A stretch of 64,000 nt of DNA from Sphingomonas horti (lineage in GTDB: Bacteria > Pseudomonadota > Alphaproteobacteria > Sphingomonadales > Sphingomonadaceae). Each line of letters starts with the position of its first letter. Positions within the stretch are counted from its first letter, which is position 1. The position numbers and the translations under genes were made by a program. The stretch is taken from the NCBI RefSeq assembly GCF_009753715.1, contig NZ_WQMS01000016.1:434001-498000 (forward strand), written 5' to 3'. The notes beneath the pieces were generated by a model. The model did not search any database. It was not told the origin of the DNA and saw only the letters and a list, made by a program, of their open reading frames with translations. Positions 27,892 to 37,003 of the stretch are shown in pieces.

Positions 27892-28478
27892 ACAAACTTC
27901 TTCTCGGCCTGGCGTTTGCCGGTCTTGCCGCGCCGCCGCTCAGCGCCAAATGGAAGCTGCTGCCCGAGACCATGCCCGTCGCTGTAGCGAAGAGCGCGAT
28001 GAAGGTCATGCCGGGCCAGGGCTGGAACAGCTGGTCGTTTCGGCCCGGCAAGAAGAGCGAGCTCTGGAGTTATGACGGCCCGGTGCTCAACCAGATCGAG
28101 TTCATCGGCGGTGTCGTCGACGGCGAGCCGTTCGCGAAGGAGCGCAACAAGAAGGACAAGCCGCTTCCGAAGTTTAATTCCAAGATGCTGCCGACCGACA
28201 TAGCCCAGGCCTATGAGCAGACGCAGCGCATCGTGACTCGATCGCCCGACTTCACGATCGACTCGATGGAACCGGTCACGTTCGCGGCTCATCCGGGAGT
28301 GAAGTTCACCTTTCACTTCACCAGGCCCGATGAGGAGTTGACCCGCAAGGGGGAAGCTCGCGGCGCGATCATCGGCGGCAAACTCTACATGATCACCTAC
28401 ACGGCGGCCGCGCTTCACTATTTCGATGCGCACCTCGCCCAGGCGCAGGCGATCATGGACAGCGCCAAGGTCGACTAG
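27888..28478 (+). CDS. Secreted protein of unknown function
   Basis: A 196-residue exported protein with signal peptide MNKLLLGLAFAGLAAPPLSA. The mature sequence has one Trp-rich patch (GWNSWSFRPGKKSELWSYD), a basic segment (KERNKKDKPLPK) and a beta-rich C-terminal half (EPVTFAAHPGVKFTFHF, then GGKLYMITYTAAALHYFD). I do not recognise the family. ATG 27888 overlaps the M48 protease stop by four bases with GGGGGA upstream, so it is the third gene of a coupled operon and may act with that protease. Confidence 0.75.
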   Translation: MNKLLLGLAFAGLAAPPLSAKWKLLPETMPVAVAKSAMKVMPGQGWNSWSFRPGKKSELWSYDGPVLNQIEFIGGVVDGEPFAKERNKKDKPLPKFNSKMLPTDIAQAYEQTQRIVTRSPDFTIDSMEPVTFAAHPGVKFTFHFTRPDEELTRKGEARGAIIGGKLYMITYTAAALHYFDAHLAQAQAIMDSAKVD

Positions 28479-28548
28479 GCTTAGTCATCCACAGCTTATC
28501 GGGCGCATTCGCTTTTGCGGGGTGCGCCCGTCTTGCTATCGGGGAGGA

Positions 28549-30792
28549 ATGACCGACGTAGCCGACCCATTCGACGCCATTGCCGATGCCCCGTTCGATA
28601 GCGCCTTGTCCGAGCGCTATCTCGTCTATGCCCTGTCGACCATCACCGCGCGGTCGTTGCCGGACCTGCGCGACGGCCTGAAGCCGGTTCACCGCCGGCT
28701 GCTCTGGGCGATGCGGCTGCTCAGGCTCGACCCGGCGGCCGGGTACAAGAAGTGCGCGCGCGTCGTCGGCGACGTGATCGGCAAATATCACCCGCACGGA
28801 GACCAGTCGGTCTATGACGCGATGGTCCGCCTCGCGCAGACATTCGCGCTGCGCTACCCGCTGGTCGACGGGCAGGGGAATTTCGGCAATATCGACGGCG
28901 ATAACGCCGCCGCCTACCGCTACACCGAGGCGCGGCTGACCCAGGTCGCGATCGACCTGATGGCCGGCCTGGACGAAGGCACGGTCGATTTCCGCCCGAC
29001 CTATAATGGCGAGGAGGAAGAGCCGGAGATCATGCCCGGCCTGTTCCCGAACCTGCTCGCCAACGGCGCGAGCGGGATCGCGGTGGGCATGGCGACCTCG
29101 ATCCCACCGCATGATGCCGCCGAGCTGATCGATGCCGCGATGCTGCTGATCGACCAGCCGCACGCCGAGCCGGCACAGCTGCTGGAGCATGTCAAGGGAC
29201 CCGATTTTCCGACCGGCGGCATCATTGTCGACAGCCCGTCCACGATCGCCGAAGCCTATGCGAGCGGCCGCGGCGCGTTCCGGGTGCGGGCGCGCTGGAC
29301 GAAGGAGGATACCGGCCGCGGCACCTGGGTCGCGGTGGTGACGGAAATCCCCTACGGCGTGCAGAAGGGCAAGCTGATCGAGGAGATCGCGGCGCTCATC
29401 AACGACAAGAAGCTGCCGATCCTTGAGGACGTGCGCGACGAATCCGATGCCGAGGTGCGGATCGTGCTGGAGCCGCGCAGCCGCACCGTCGATCCGGACA
29501 TGCTGATGGACAGCCTGTTCCGCATGTCGAGCCTGGAAGTGCGCGTGGCGCTCAACATGAACGTGCTCGACGCGAACCGCACGCCGCGGGTGCTGGGGCT
29601 GAAGGCGGTGCTTGACGGGTGGCTGCATCACCAGTTCGAAGTGCTGCGCCGCCGCTCCGAACACCGGCTGGCGAAGATAGGCGACCGGATCGAGCTGCTG
29701 GACGGCTATCTGGTCGCCTATCTGAATCTCAACCGGGTGATCGCGATCATCCGCACGGAGGACGAGCCGAAGCCGGTGCTGATCGCGGAGTTCGCGCTCA
29801 CGGACCGGCAGGCGGAAGCGATCCTCAACATGCGGCTGCGCTCATTGCGGCGGCTCGAGGAAATGGAGATCAAGGGCGAGCGCGCGAAGCTGGAGGAGGA
29901 GCGCGAGAGCCTGACCGCCCTGCTCGCCAGCCCGGCCCGCCAGCGGACCCGGATGAAACGCGACCTGGCGATTCTGAAGGAGCGCTACGGGCCGGAAACG
30001 GCGCTTGGGCGTCGCCGCACGACGATCGAGGAAGCCGGCCCGGTGCGCGAATATGCGCGCGAGGCGATGATCGACCGGGAGCCGATCACCGTGGTGCTGT
30101 CGCAGCGCGGCTGGATTAGGGCGCTGAAGGGTCACGCCGATCTGGCCTCGGCCGAGACGATGAAGTTCAAGGAAGGCGATGGCCCGGCCTTCGCTTTCCA
30201 CGCACAGACGACGGACAAGATCCTGATCGCGGCGGAAAATGGCCGCTTCTACACGCTTGCGGGCGACAAATTGCCGGGCGGCCGCGGGTTCGGCGAGCCG
30301 ATCGGGCTGATGATCGACCTCGACGGGCAGGTGGGTGTCGCCGCCTGCTTCACCGCCGGCACCGGCAAGCTGCTGCTCGCATCGTCTGACGGCCGCGGCT
30401 TCGTCGCCAAGGTGGAAGACGCGGTCGCCGAGACACGGAAGGGCAAGCAGGTCGTCAATCTTCGTCCGGGCGCGACGCTGAAGATCGTGCGGCGCATCGG
30501 CGAAGAGGCCGATTACGTCGCGGTCGTCGGCGACAACCGGAAGATGGTGTTGTTCCCGCTGTCCGAACTGCCGGAGATGGGCCGCGGCCAGGGCGTGACC
30601 TTGCAGCGCTACCGGGACGGTGGTCTGGCGGACGCGATCGCGATCCGGTTCGCGGACGGCCTCAGCTGGTCGATGGGCGGCGGCAGCGGGCGGACCCGGA
30701 CGGAAGCCGACCTGTCGCCCTGGCGCAGCGCGCGCGGCGCCGCCGGGCGGATGGCGCCGATCGGCTTTCCGCGCGACAATCGTTTCGGCTGA
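28549..30792 (+). CDS. parC: DNA topoisomerase IV subunit A
   Basis: A 747-residue type IIA topoisomerase subunit that decatenates daughter chromosomes with ParE. Landmarks: ALSTITARSLPDLRDGLKPV at the start, KYHPHGDQSVYDAMVRLAQ, and the catalytic tyrosine Tyr125 in AAYRYTEARLT. The C-terminal beta-pinwheel begins near residue 500 and lacks the GyrA box QRRGGKG, which separates it from gyrase A. Positions equivalent to the quinolone region read as wild type (HGDQSVYD, with Ser). GGGGAGG precedes ATG 28549. parE is not in the window. Confidence 0.96.
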   Translation: MTDVADPFDAIADAPFDSALSERYLVYALSTITARSLPDLRDGLKPVHRRLLWAMRLLRLDPAAGYKKCARVVGDVIGKYHPHGDQSVYDAMVRLAQTFALRYPLVDGQGNFGNIDGDNAAAYRYTEARLTQVAIDLMAGLDEGTVDFRPTYNGEEEEPEIMPGLFPNLLANGASGIAVGMATSIPPHDAAELIDAAMLLIDQPHAEPAQLLEHVKGPDFPTGGIIVDSPSTIAEAYASGRGAFRVRARWTKEDTGRGTWVAVVTEIPYGVQKGKLIEEIAALINDKKLPILEDVRDESDAEVRIVLEPRSRTVDPDMLMDSLFRMSSLEVRVALNMNVLDANRTPRVLGLKAVLDGWLHHQFEVLRRRSEHRLAKIGDRIELLDGYLVAYLNLNRVIAIIRTEDEPKPVLIAEFALTDRQAEAILNMRLRSLRRLEEMEIKGERAKLEEERESLTALLASPARQRTRMKRDLAILKERYGPETALGRRRTTIEEAGPVREYAREAMIDREPITVVLSQRGWIRALKGHADLASAETMKFKEGDGPAFAFHAQTTDKILIAAENGRFYTLAGDKLPGGRGFGEPIGLMIDLDGQVGVAACFTAGTGKLLLASSDGRGFVAKVEDAVAETRKGKQVVNLRPGATLKIVRRIGEEADYVAVVGDNRKMVLFPLSELPEMGRGQGVTLQRYRDGGLADAIAIRFADGLSWSMGGGSGRTRTEADLSPWRSARGAAGRMAPIGFPRDNRFG

Positions 30793-30844
30793 TCGCCCGG
30801 GCGGTTTAGGTGGCCTTAACCATCCGGCCTTAGGGGCGGGAGCG

Positions 30845-32569
30845 ATGGGTGGGTCGGCGACAGTCAAACAGGACCGCGGGCGGCAGGCTGCCGCCGCGCT
30901 CGACCCGATCATTCTCGCCCATCAGGCAGAGCAGCTCCGCCGGCCGTTTCTCGAAGCGCTTCCGCTTCCCGGCGCCATTGTCGCGCTTGGCGCCGATGGC
31001 CTCGAGCTCATCGACGGGAACACGGAGTTCCAGCGCCTCGACCGCGCTGCCGGCGACGGAAGGCTGCTCGCCCGCTGCGACTTTCGCGACGCGCTCTCAG
31101 ATTTCCTGCGCGGACAGGGAACCATCCTCGATTTGGAATGGATCGACGGCGATCTGATTTCCGGCCGCCAGTACAGCGTCCGCGCGGCGCGGCTGTTCAC
31201 GATCCAGGCGCGCGGGAACCGCTGCCTGCTGACATTGCTCGACCGCACCGCCGAGCGGGCGGCGGAAAAGAATCTCCGGCTGGAGATGTTCAGCGACAGC
31301 CTGACCGGGCTGCCGAACCGCGCCGGGTTCGGCGATCAGCTGGAGGCGGTGCTGGATGCGGCGCCGGTCGGCGGCATCGCGGTGCTGGCGCTGGACCTGA
31401 CCCGCTTCAGCCGCATCAACGAATCGATCGGGGACGTGGTCGGCGACGAGCTTCTGATCACCGTCGCGCGCCGGCTGCTGTCGACGATGCGCGCCGGCGA
31501 CGTGCTCGCGCGCACCGGCGGCAATGAATTCGGTGTGTTCGTGAGCATCAACGACGGGCCCGAGGAAGTGCTGGCGGTCGCGGAGCGGATCAACGCCGTG
31601 CTGGCCGCTCCCTGCCGTCTTTCGGAGCTGGAGATCCGGATCGGCTGCGCGATCGGCTGTGCCGTCCATGCCGGCGACTGCACGGCGGACGAGCTGATCC
31701 GCCGCGCCCAGTTCGCGCTGAAGCGGGCCAAGACGACCGGTGCCACGGAGCTTTACCAGCCGCGCGCGCTCGACATCGCCCGGCAGCAATTCACCATCGA
31801 AACCTGCCTGCGCCGGGCGATCGAGGCCGAGCGGCTGACGCTCGCCTACCAGCCCGTGATCGAGCTCAGGACCGGCCGCGTCTGCGGCTTCGAGGCGCTG
31901 GCGCGGTGGCGGGAGGGCGGCGTCGACATCCCGCCTTCGACCTTCATCCCCGTCGCCGAGGAATCGGGCCTGGTGCTGCCGCTCGGCCGATGGGCCCTGG
32001 CCGAGGCGATGCGAACGCTCGGCAGCTGGGACCGCCGGGCGGGCGCGCCGATGCCGGTCAGCATGGCCGTGAACGTGTCGGCGATCCAGGTTGCGCGCGA
32101 CGACGTGCCGGCAATGCTGGAGGACGCGATCCGCGCTCACAAAGTCGCGCCGGAACGGATCGCGCTGGAGCTGACCGAAAGCGCGATCGTCGCCGATCCG
32201 GACCGCGCGGCGAAAGCAATGGATGCGGTCCGCTCGATCGGCGCGACCATCGCGCTCGACGACTTCGGCACCGGCTATTCCAACCTCGCCTATCTGCAGC
32301 GGCTGCCCATCGACGTACTGAAGATCGACAAAAGCTTCGTCACCGGCATGCTGGGGGACCGCGACAAGGTCGCGATCGTCCGTGCGATCCTGTCGCTCGC
32401 CCAGGCGCTGGGCCTCGGGACCACGGCTGAGGGCGTCGAGACGCCGGAACTGTCGCAGACGCTGGCGGCGCTCGGCTGCACGCTCGCGCAAGGCTATCAT
32501 TATGCGGCGCCGCTCGATGCGGACGCCGCCTTCGCCTATTGGTCGCGGAACAACTCGGCCGCGACCTGA
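30845..32569 (+). CDS. EAL-domain c-di-GMP phosphodiesterase with degenerate GGDEF domain
   Basis: A 574-residue signalling protein. Residues 15-130 look like a PAS-type input domain, and residues 150-310 are a GGDEF fold whose active-site motif is GGNEF (225-229). The Asp-to-Asn change at the metal/catalytic position suggests it cannot make c-di-GMP and may only bind GTP. Residues 325-570 are an EAL domain with all key motifs: EAL at 350-352, ELTES, LDDFGTGYSNL, KIDKSFV and EGVET. It should therefore hydrolyse c-di-GMP. There is no membrane segment, so it is cytoplasmic. The last 34 bases overlap the convergent cca gene. Confidence 0.9.
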   Translation: MGGSATVKQDRGRQAAAALDPIILAHQAEQLRRPFLEALPLPGAIVALGADGLELIDGNTEFQRLDRAAGDGRLLARCDFRDALSDFLRGQGTILDLEWIDGDLISGRQYSVRAARLFTIQARGNRCLLTLLDRTAERAAEKNLRLEMFSDSLTGLPNRAGFGDQLEAVLDAAPVGGIAVLALDLTRFSRINESIGDVVGDELLITVARRLLSTMRAGDVLARTGGNEFGVFVSINDGPEEVLAVAERINAVLAAPCRLSELEIRIGCAIGCAVHAGDCTADELIRRAQFALKRAKTTGATELYQPRALDIARQQFTIETCLRRAIEAERLTLAYQPVIELRTGRVCGFEALARWREGGVDIPPSTFIPVAEESGLVLPLGRWALAEAMRTLGSWDRRAGAPMPVSMAVNVSAIQVARDDVPAMLEDAIRAHKVAPERIALELTESAIVADPDRAAKAMDAVRSIGATIALDDFGTGYSNLAYLQRLPIDVLKIDKSFVTGMLGDRDKVAIVRAILSLAQALGLGTTAEGVETPELSQTLAALGCTLAQGYHYAAPLDADAAFAYWSRNNSAAT

Positions 32570-33741
32570 TCCGCCAGTTGCTCGACTCGGGCGGCGGCGG
32601 GAAAACCCTCGGCGACCCAGCGGTCCTCGACCATCTTCAATCCCTTGGCAACGAGCGGACCGGCACCGATGCCACGCGCGACCAGCGCTCCGCCTGAAAT
32701 CGGCAGGCGCGGCGGCACCAGCGACGCGATCCGCGCCGCATCATCGGGTCGCCCCGACAGCAGCAGCCGGTCGGCCGCGCCCTCCGCCCCGATGCGGTAA
32801 GCGAGCACGGCGGGCCGCTCGGCGGACGTCGAAACCGCAAGGGCAAGACGCTTGCGGATCGCGTTGGACAGTTTCAGCCGCGCGGCGATGTCTTCGGCGA
32901 TGGCCGGGTCCTGCGGCACGATCGCGGCCAGCCGCCGCACCGCATCGCCTGCCATGGCTGCCGCCCGCTCCGTCAGGATCAGCGCCTTGAGCCGCTCCAG
33001 CCCCGCCGCGTCGATCTCGGGCAGGACCGGCTTCAGCACGTCGCGCGCGAGCATGAAATCGAGTGCGGGAGCCGGGTCCGCGCAGCCGAGCAGCTTCAGC
33101 AATTCGTCGGCGATCCGCTCCCGGCTGAGAGCCATCAGGTCTTTGGCGCGGGCGGCGCACGCGTCATAGGCGGCTGCCTCGGGCGCGCCCCGACCGAAAC
33201 GCGCGTGGAAGCGGAAGAAGCGGAGGATGCGCAGATGATCCTCGGCAATGCGCTGCAGCGGATCGCCGATGAAACGAACCACGCCCGCGCGCAGGTCGTC
33301 GAGGCCGCCAAAATAGTCGAAGATGCTGCCGCTCGTCGGATCGGCCGAAAGCGCGTTGATCGTGAAGTCCCGCCGCGCCGCGTCTTCCCGCCAGTCCTGC
33401 GTGAACGCGACGGTCGCGCGGCGCCCGTCCGTCGAGACGTCGCGGCGCAGCGTCGTGACCTCGACCGGCTTGCCGGCGATCGTCACCCCGACCGTGCCAT
33501 GGGCCAGGCCCGATGGGCTGGTCCAGACGTTCAGCCCCGCGGCATCTGCGCGCGCACGGACTTCCTCCGGCAGCAGTTGGGTGCCGATGTCGAGATCGCC
33601 CGCCGGGACGCCGGCCAGCGCATCGCGCACCCAGCCGCCGATATAGCGGCTCCGTTCCTCGCCGAAGCCAATCGCCTGGCCCAGCCGGGCCAGACCCGCG
33701 GCGTCCCAGCTCGCCGGCGGCACCGCAACGCGATCAGTCAT
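32536..33741 (-). CDS. cca: CCA tRNA nucleotidyltransferase
   Basis: A 401-residue class II nucleotidyltransferase that adds or repairs the CCA end of tRNAs. Motif A has IGGWVRDAL and DLDIGT (metal-binding Asp pair), motif B RRDFTINALS, motif D AEDHLRILRFFRF. The length and absence of an HD domain fit the alphaproteobacterial form. The start overlaps the stop of the upstream NUDIX gene by eight bases, suggesting coupling, and the 3' end overlaps the convergent EAL gene by 34 bases. Confidence 0.95.
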   Translation of the reverse strand: MTDRVAVPPASWDAAGLARLGQAIGFGEERSRYIGGWVRDALAGVPAGDLDIGTQLLPEEVRARADAAGLNVWTSPSGLAHGTVGVTIAGKPVEVTTLRRDVSTDGRRATVAFTQDWREDAARRDFTINALSADPTSGSIFDYFGGLDDLRAGVVRFIGDPLQRIAEDHLRILRFFRFHARFGRGAPEAAAYDACAARAKDLMALSRERIADELLKLLGCADPAPALDFMLARDVLKPVLPEIDAAGLERLKALILTERAAAMAGDAVRRLAAIVPQDPAIAEDIAARLKLSNAIRKRLALAVSTSAERPAVLAYRIGAEGAADRLLLSGRPDDAARIASLVPPRLPISGGALVARGIGAGPLVAKGLKMVEDRWVAEGFPAAARVEQLADQVAAELFRDQ

Positions 33742-34330
33742 CGCGCAGCCGCCGCGCCAGGTTGACGATCATCGCCGCCGTCGCGCCCCAGATGCGCCGT
33801 TCGTTCCATAGGATCTCGTAATAGCGGCGACGGCGGCCCTGCCAATCGATCTCGCGCTCCAGGTGATTGGCCGGATCCAGCAGGAAGGCGAGCGGCGCCT
33901 CGAACCAGTCGGCCACCTCGGCGGCGCTCGGCACGAGAGGCAAGTCGGGCGGGACGACGCCGATCACCGGGGTGACCTGAAAACCGGTGACCGTGACGTA
34001 GCGGTCGGCCGGTCCGACCAGCTCCACCGCGTGCGAAGGCAGCGCGATTTCCTCCTCGGCCTCACGCAAGGCGGCGGCGATCGCGTCCTCTCCGCAATCG
34101 ATCCGGCCGCCCGGAAAGGCGACCTGTCCGGCATGGCGGCGCAGCGTCTCGGTGCGCCGGGTGAGGATCACGCCGGGCTCCCGGCGGTCGGTGACCGCAA
34201 CCAGCACCGCGGCGGGGGTCAGGCCGGAGACCGGCTCGAGCACCGCATCGCGAATATCTCCTTCGATCAGCACCGGCCCCCGCGCGCCGCTGCGCGCGAG
34301 GGCGGCGCGGAGTTGATCCGCCAGCCTCAC
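33734..34330 (-). CDS. CoA pyrophosphatase (NUDIX)
   Basis: A 198-residue NUDIX hydrolase with the CoA-pyrophosphatase signature: RTETLRRHAGQVAFPGGRID just before the nudix box (GGRIDCGED...REAEEEIAL). Family members (NudL/PCD1-like) cleave CoA to 3',5'-ADP and phosphopantetheine. It sits between DUF1285 and cca with overlaps at both ends. I chose GTG 34330, whose GTGA overlaps the DUF1285 stop. A second in-frame GTG at 34360 would extend ten Arg-rich residues inside the previous gene. Neither has a clear ribosome site, consistent with translational coupling. Confidence 0.9.
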   Translation of the reverse strand: MRLADQLRAALARSGARGPVLIEGDIRDAVLEPVSGLTPAAVLVAVTDRREPGVILTRRTETLRRHAGQVAFPGGRIDCGEDAIAAALREAEEEIALPSHAVELVGPADRYVTVTGFQVTPVIGVVPPDLPLVPSAAEVADWFEAPLAFLLDPANHLEREIDWQGRRRRYYEILWNERRIWGATAAMIVNLARRLRDD

Positions 34331-34887
34331 GCGACGCGGAAAAACATGCCGTCGCTCCACAGGCCCGGCGGAGTGGCCCCTTCGTCAAGGGCGATGTTGG
34401 CGAGCTCGTAATAGACGGATCGCCCGACCAGCGCCTCCAGGCCCTTGCGGACCAGCAGATAGGGATGGGAGCCGTCCGCCCTCTCCTCGAAGCGCAACGG
34501 ATGGTCGGGGCCTGCGACGATCAAGTCGCCTGTGTTGAGCCGGAAGGCGAGGCGCCGGTCCGCCCCTTCGCCCTCGCTCTTCACCTCGACCGCGACGAAC
34601 GGCGCATCGTCGACCCGGATGCCGAGCTTCTCGACCGGCGTGACCAGAACATAGGAGCCGTCCGGCTCGCGGCGCAGGATCGTCGAGAACAATTTCACCA
34701 TTGCCGGCCGGCCGATCGGCGCTCCTTGGTGAAACCAGGTGCCGTCGCGTGCGATCCGCATCTCGCTGTCGCCGCAATGCGCCGGGTTCCAGCTTTCGAC
34801 AGGCGGCAGCTTCGCTTCGGCGGCAAGCCGCGCGATCTCGGCAAGCGAGAGGCCGGTCAGGTCGGGAGGTAGAGCAGCCATGGGCAT
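34327..34887 (-). CDS. DUF1285 family protein
   Basis: A 186-residue protein of the DUF1285 family, common in alphaproteobacteria next to the CoA pyrophosphatase and cca genes as here. Characteristic stretches are WNPAHCGDSEMRIARDGTWF, GAPIGRPAMVKLFSTILRRE and HPLRFEERADGSHPYLLVR. The family folds into two small beta-rich domains of unknown function; no catalytic residues can be proposed. The start is ATG 34887, or 34881 two codons later. The gene probably begins the operon DUF1285-nudix-cca. Confidence 0.88.
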   Translation of the reverse strand: MPMAALPPDLTGLSLAEIARLAAEAKLPPVESWNPAHCGDSEMRIARDGTWFHQGAPIGRPAMVKLFSTILRREPDGSYVLVTPVEKLGIRVDDAPFVAVEVKSEGEGADRRLAFRLNTGDLIVAGPDHPLRFEERADGSHPYLLVRKGLEALVGRSVYYELANIALDEGATPPGLWSDGMFFRVA

Positions 34888-34907
34888 GGCCCGGCACTAG
34901 CCCACCC

Positions 34908-34935
34908 CATCATTCCGGCGAAAGCCGAATCCCGC
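34908..34935. repeat. Family C short intergenic palindromic repeat
   Basis: CATTCCGGC-GAAA-GCCGAATCC: an interrupted palindrome with a GAAA loop, in the 108-base gap between the DUF1285 and GNAT genes. Its ATTCCGGC/GCCGAAT arms are of the type widespread between alphaproteobacterial genes. Only one copy is in the window. Confidence 0.5.
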
Positions 34936-34995
34936 TTCTTCTTTGTGTCTTCGCGTCTTCGTGTGATCAAAAATTCTCGCGAAAGACAGACATGG

Positions 34996-35511
34996 TCAGC
35001 TGGTGACGGGTTCAGGGCAGCGGGACGGAACGAGATTGCCTTCGGCGGCAACAGGTCGCCGCAGCCGCGCCAGCAGGCGGCGTTGCTCGTAGGGGCCGTC
35101 GATCCGCCAACCGGCGGCGGGCGCGGCGGTGAAGCCGAAGCGTTCGTAATATTCGGGATCGCCGATCATCATCAGCGCGTCGGCGCCGGTCGCTTCGGCC
35201 GCTGCTGTCAGCGCCGCCATCAGCGCCTTGCCGATCCCCTGAGTCTGCAGGTCAGGCACGACGGCGACGGGACCGACCATCACCAGCATCTCGGTCCCGG
35301 TCGCCGTGCGCAACGCCACCGGCCAGCTCTGGAGCGTGCCGACCAGCCGCTCGCCGTCCCAGGCGGCGACGCTCAGCTCGGGGATCGCGACCGCACCCTC
35401 GCGCAGCCGATAGGCCGTCCGCCCGCGTCGATCCGCACCGAAGGCAGCATCCAGCAGCGCCTCGACGGTTTCGGGATCGGCATTGGAAAGCGGGGTCAGG
35501 ACAACGGCCAA
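34996..35511 (-). CDS. GNAT family N-acetyltransferase
   Basis: A 171-residue acetyltransferase. The acetyl-CoA motif A is VAVVPDLQTQGIGKALMAA (Q-x-x-G-x-G), followed by the typical YYERFGF motif near residue 125, which marks the YhbS-like (DUF1999-type) subgroup. The substrate is unknown. I chose the TTG at 35511 because a perfect AAGGAG lies seven bases upstream; the nearest in-frame ATG (35535) would put that Shine-Dalgarno sequence inside the gene. It is divergent from the GST gene, with about 100 bases between them. Confidence 0.85.
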   Translation of the reverse strand: MAVVLTPLSNADPETVEALLDAAFGADRRGRTAYRLREGAVAIPELSVAAWDGERLVGTLQSWPVALRTATGTEMLVMVGPVAVVPDLQTQGIGKALMAALTAAAEATGADALMMIGDPEYYERFGFTAAPAAGWRIDGPYEQRRLLARLRRPVAAEGNLVPSRCPEPVTS

Positions 35512-35609
35512 TGATGTGCTCCTTGCACCGGGCATGGACGCCCGGAGCGGCGCGCTTTAGCGTCGCGTGCGCATAATGAAAGCTGAATGTGAAGGGAGGC
35601 TCAGCCGCC

Positions 35610-36242
35610 GTGATCCTGTACGATGCCGTCTGGGCCCCCAATCCGCGCCGGGTGCGCATGTATCTGGCCGAAAAGGGGATTTCGGTCGACCGGCGGATCG
35701 TCGATCTGGCCGGCGGCGAAAATCTGCGCGAGCCGTTCCTGTCTGTGAACCCGCGTGGCACGGTGCCGGTGCTTGAACTGGACGGCGACGAGCGCATCGC
35801 CGACTCGGTCGCGATCTGCCGCTATCTCGAAGCGCTCCACCCCGACCCGCCGCTGTTCGGCCGTGACGCGCTGGAGATCGGCCGGATCGAGTCATGGACC
35901 CGCAAGATCGAGGCGGAAGGCTATGCGGGCGTCGTGTTCGCCTTCCGCAACCGCAATCCCCGGATGGCCGATCGGGCGCTGTCCGGCTATTGGCCCGCGG
36001 TCCCGCAGCTGCCGGAGCTCGCGATGCGCGGGCAGAATATGTGGGGCTGGTTCGTCGAGATGCTGGACCATCATCTGGATGGGCGCGACTGGATCGCCAC
36101 GGACACCTACAGTTTCGCCGACCTCACCGCGCTGATGACGGTGGATTTCGCCAGGGCGACGCGGCTGTCGGACGGCAGCCTTCCATCGGCGCTCGCCGCC
36201 TGGCATGCGCGCGCGTCGGCGCGGCCGAGCGCTCAGGCATGA
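35610..36242 (+). CDS. Glutathione S-transferase family protein
   Basis: A 210-residue GST. The thioredoxin-like N-terminal domain begins MILYDAVWAPNPRRVRMYL and contains GTVPVLEL with cis-Pro and the glutathione-binding ADSVAICRYLE. The C-terminal helical domain ends near SFADLTALMTVDFA, with the conserved N-capping box. The catalytic Ser/Cys position reads APNP, so activity is uncertain, and it lacks the SSCS motif of maleylacetoacetate isomerases. GTG 35610 has GGGAGG ten bases upstream. The stop overlaps the next SDR gene (ATGA). Confidence 0.88.
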   Translation: MILYDAVWAPNPRRVRMYLAEKGISVDRRIVDLAGGENLREPFLSVNPRGTVPVLELDGDERIADSVAICRYLEALHPDPPLFGRDALEIGRIESWTRKIEAEGYAGVVFAFRNRNPRMADRALSGYWPAVPQLPELAMRGQNMWGWFVEMLDHHLDGRDWIATDTYSFADLTALMTVDFARATRLSDGSLPSALAAWHARASARPSAQA

Positions 36243-36985
36243 CGCCGGAGTTCGCCGCGCCGCGCACCGCGATCGTCACCGGCGGCGCGCGGCGAATCGG
36301 CTGTGCGATCGCGCGCGCTCTGGCGGCGGACGGATGGCACGTGCTGATCCACCACCACAGCTCGGACGCCGCCGGGCTGGCGCGGGAGCTTGGCGCCTCT
36401 ACGGTGCGCGCCGATCTTGTCGACCCCGATGCGGCGGACACGATCATCGCGGCGCTGGACGGGCTGCCGCCGCCGGCCTTGCTGGTGAACAGCGCCGCCG
36501 GCTTCGCGCTCGATCAATTCGACGACTTCGCGGCCGAGCAATGGGACCGGCATATGGCGGTCAATGCTCGCGCGCCGGCGATGCTGACCCGGGCCTTCGC
36601 CCGCGCGGTACCGGAAGGGCAGGGCGCGCTGGTCGTCAACCTGCTCGATGCCAAGCTGGTCCAGCCCAACCCGGACTTCTTCTCCTATACAGTCTCCAAG
36701 ATGGCGCTCGCCGGCGTGATGGAACTCAGCGCACGCGTGTTGGCCGGGCGCGGTATCCGCGTGTGCGGGATCGCGCCGTCGGTGACGTTGGTTTCCGGTC
36801 CCCAGACGCGCGAGAATTTCGACGCCGTCCACCGGCTGAACGCACTTGAGCGCGGCGTCACCGTCGAGCAGATCGTGGAGACGCTTCGCTACGTCATCGC
36901 GACGCCGACGCTGACCGGCCAGACGATCGTGCTGGATGGCGGCCAGCGATTCCTCGGTCTCGCGCGCGATGTGCAGTTCCTGTAG
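36239..36985 (+). CDS. SDR family oxidoreductase (pteridine reductase-like)
   Basis: A 248-residue short-chain dehydrogenase. The cofactor motif is TGGARRIG (residues 14-21); the Arg-Arg in it is typical of the pteridine reductase/FolM branch, which prefers NADPH. The active-site Tyr150 and Lys154 are in YTVSKMAL. The C-terminal GQTIVLDGGQRFLGL is the family end motif. The substrate could be a dihydropterin, but this is inferred only from the cofactor motif. ATG 36239 overlaps the GST stop, so the two are translationally coupled. Confidence 0.88.
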   Translation: MTPEFAAPRTAIVTGGARRIGCAIARALAADGWHVLIHHHSSDAAGLARELGASTVRADLVDPDAADTIIAALDGLPPPALLVNSAAGFALDQFDDFAAEQWDRHMAVNARAPAMLTRAFARAVPEGQGALVVNLLDAKLVQPNPDFFSYTVSKMALAGVMELSARVLAGRGIRVCGIAPSVTLVSGPQTRENFDAVHRLNALERGVTVEQIVETLRYVIATPTLTGQTIVLDGGQRFLGLARDVQFL

Positions 36986-37003
36986 CGTCGCCCGTTCGAG
37001 CGG

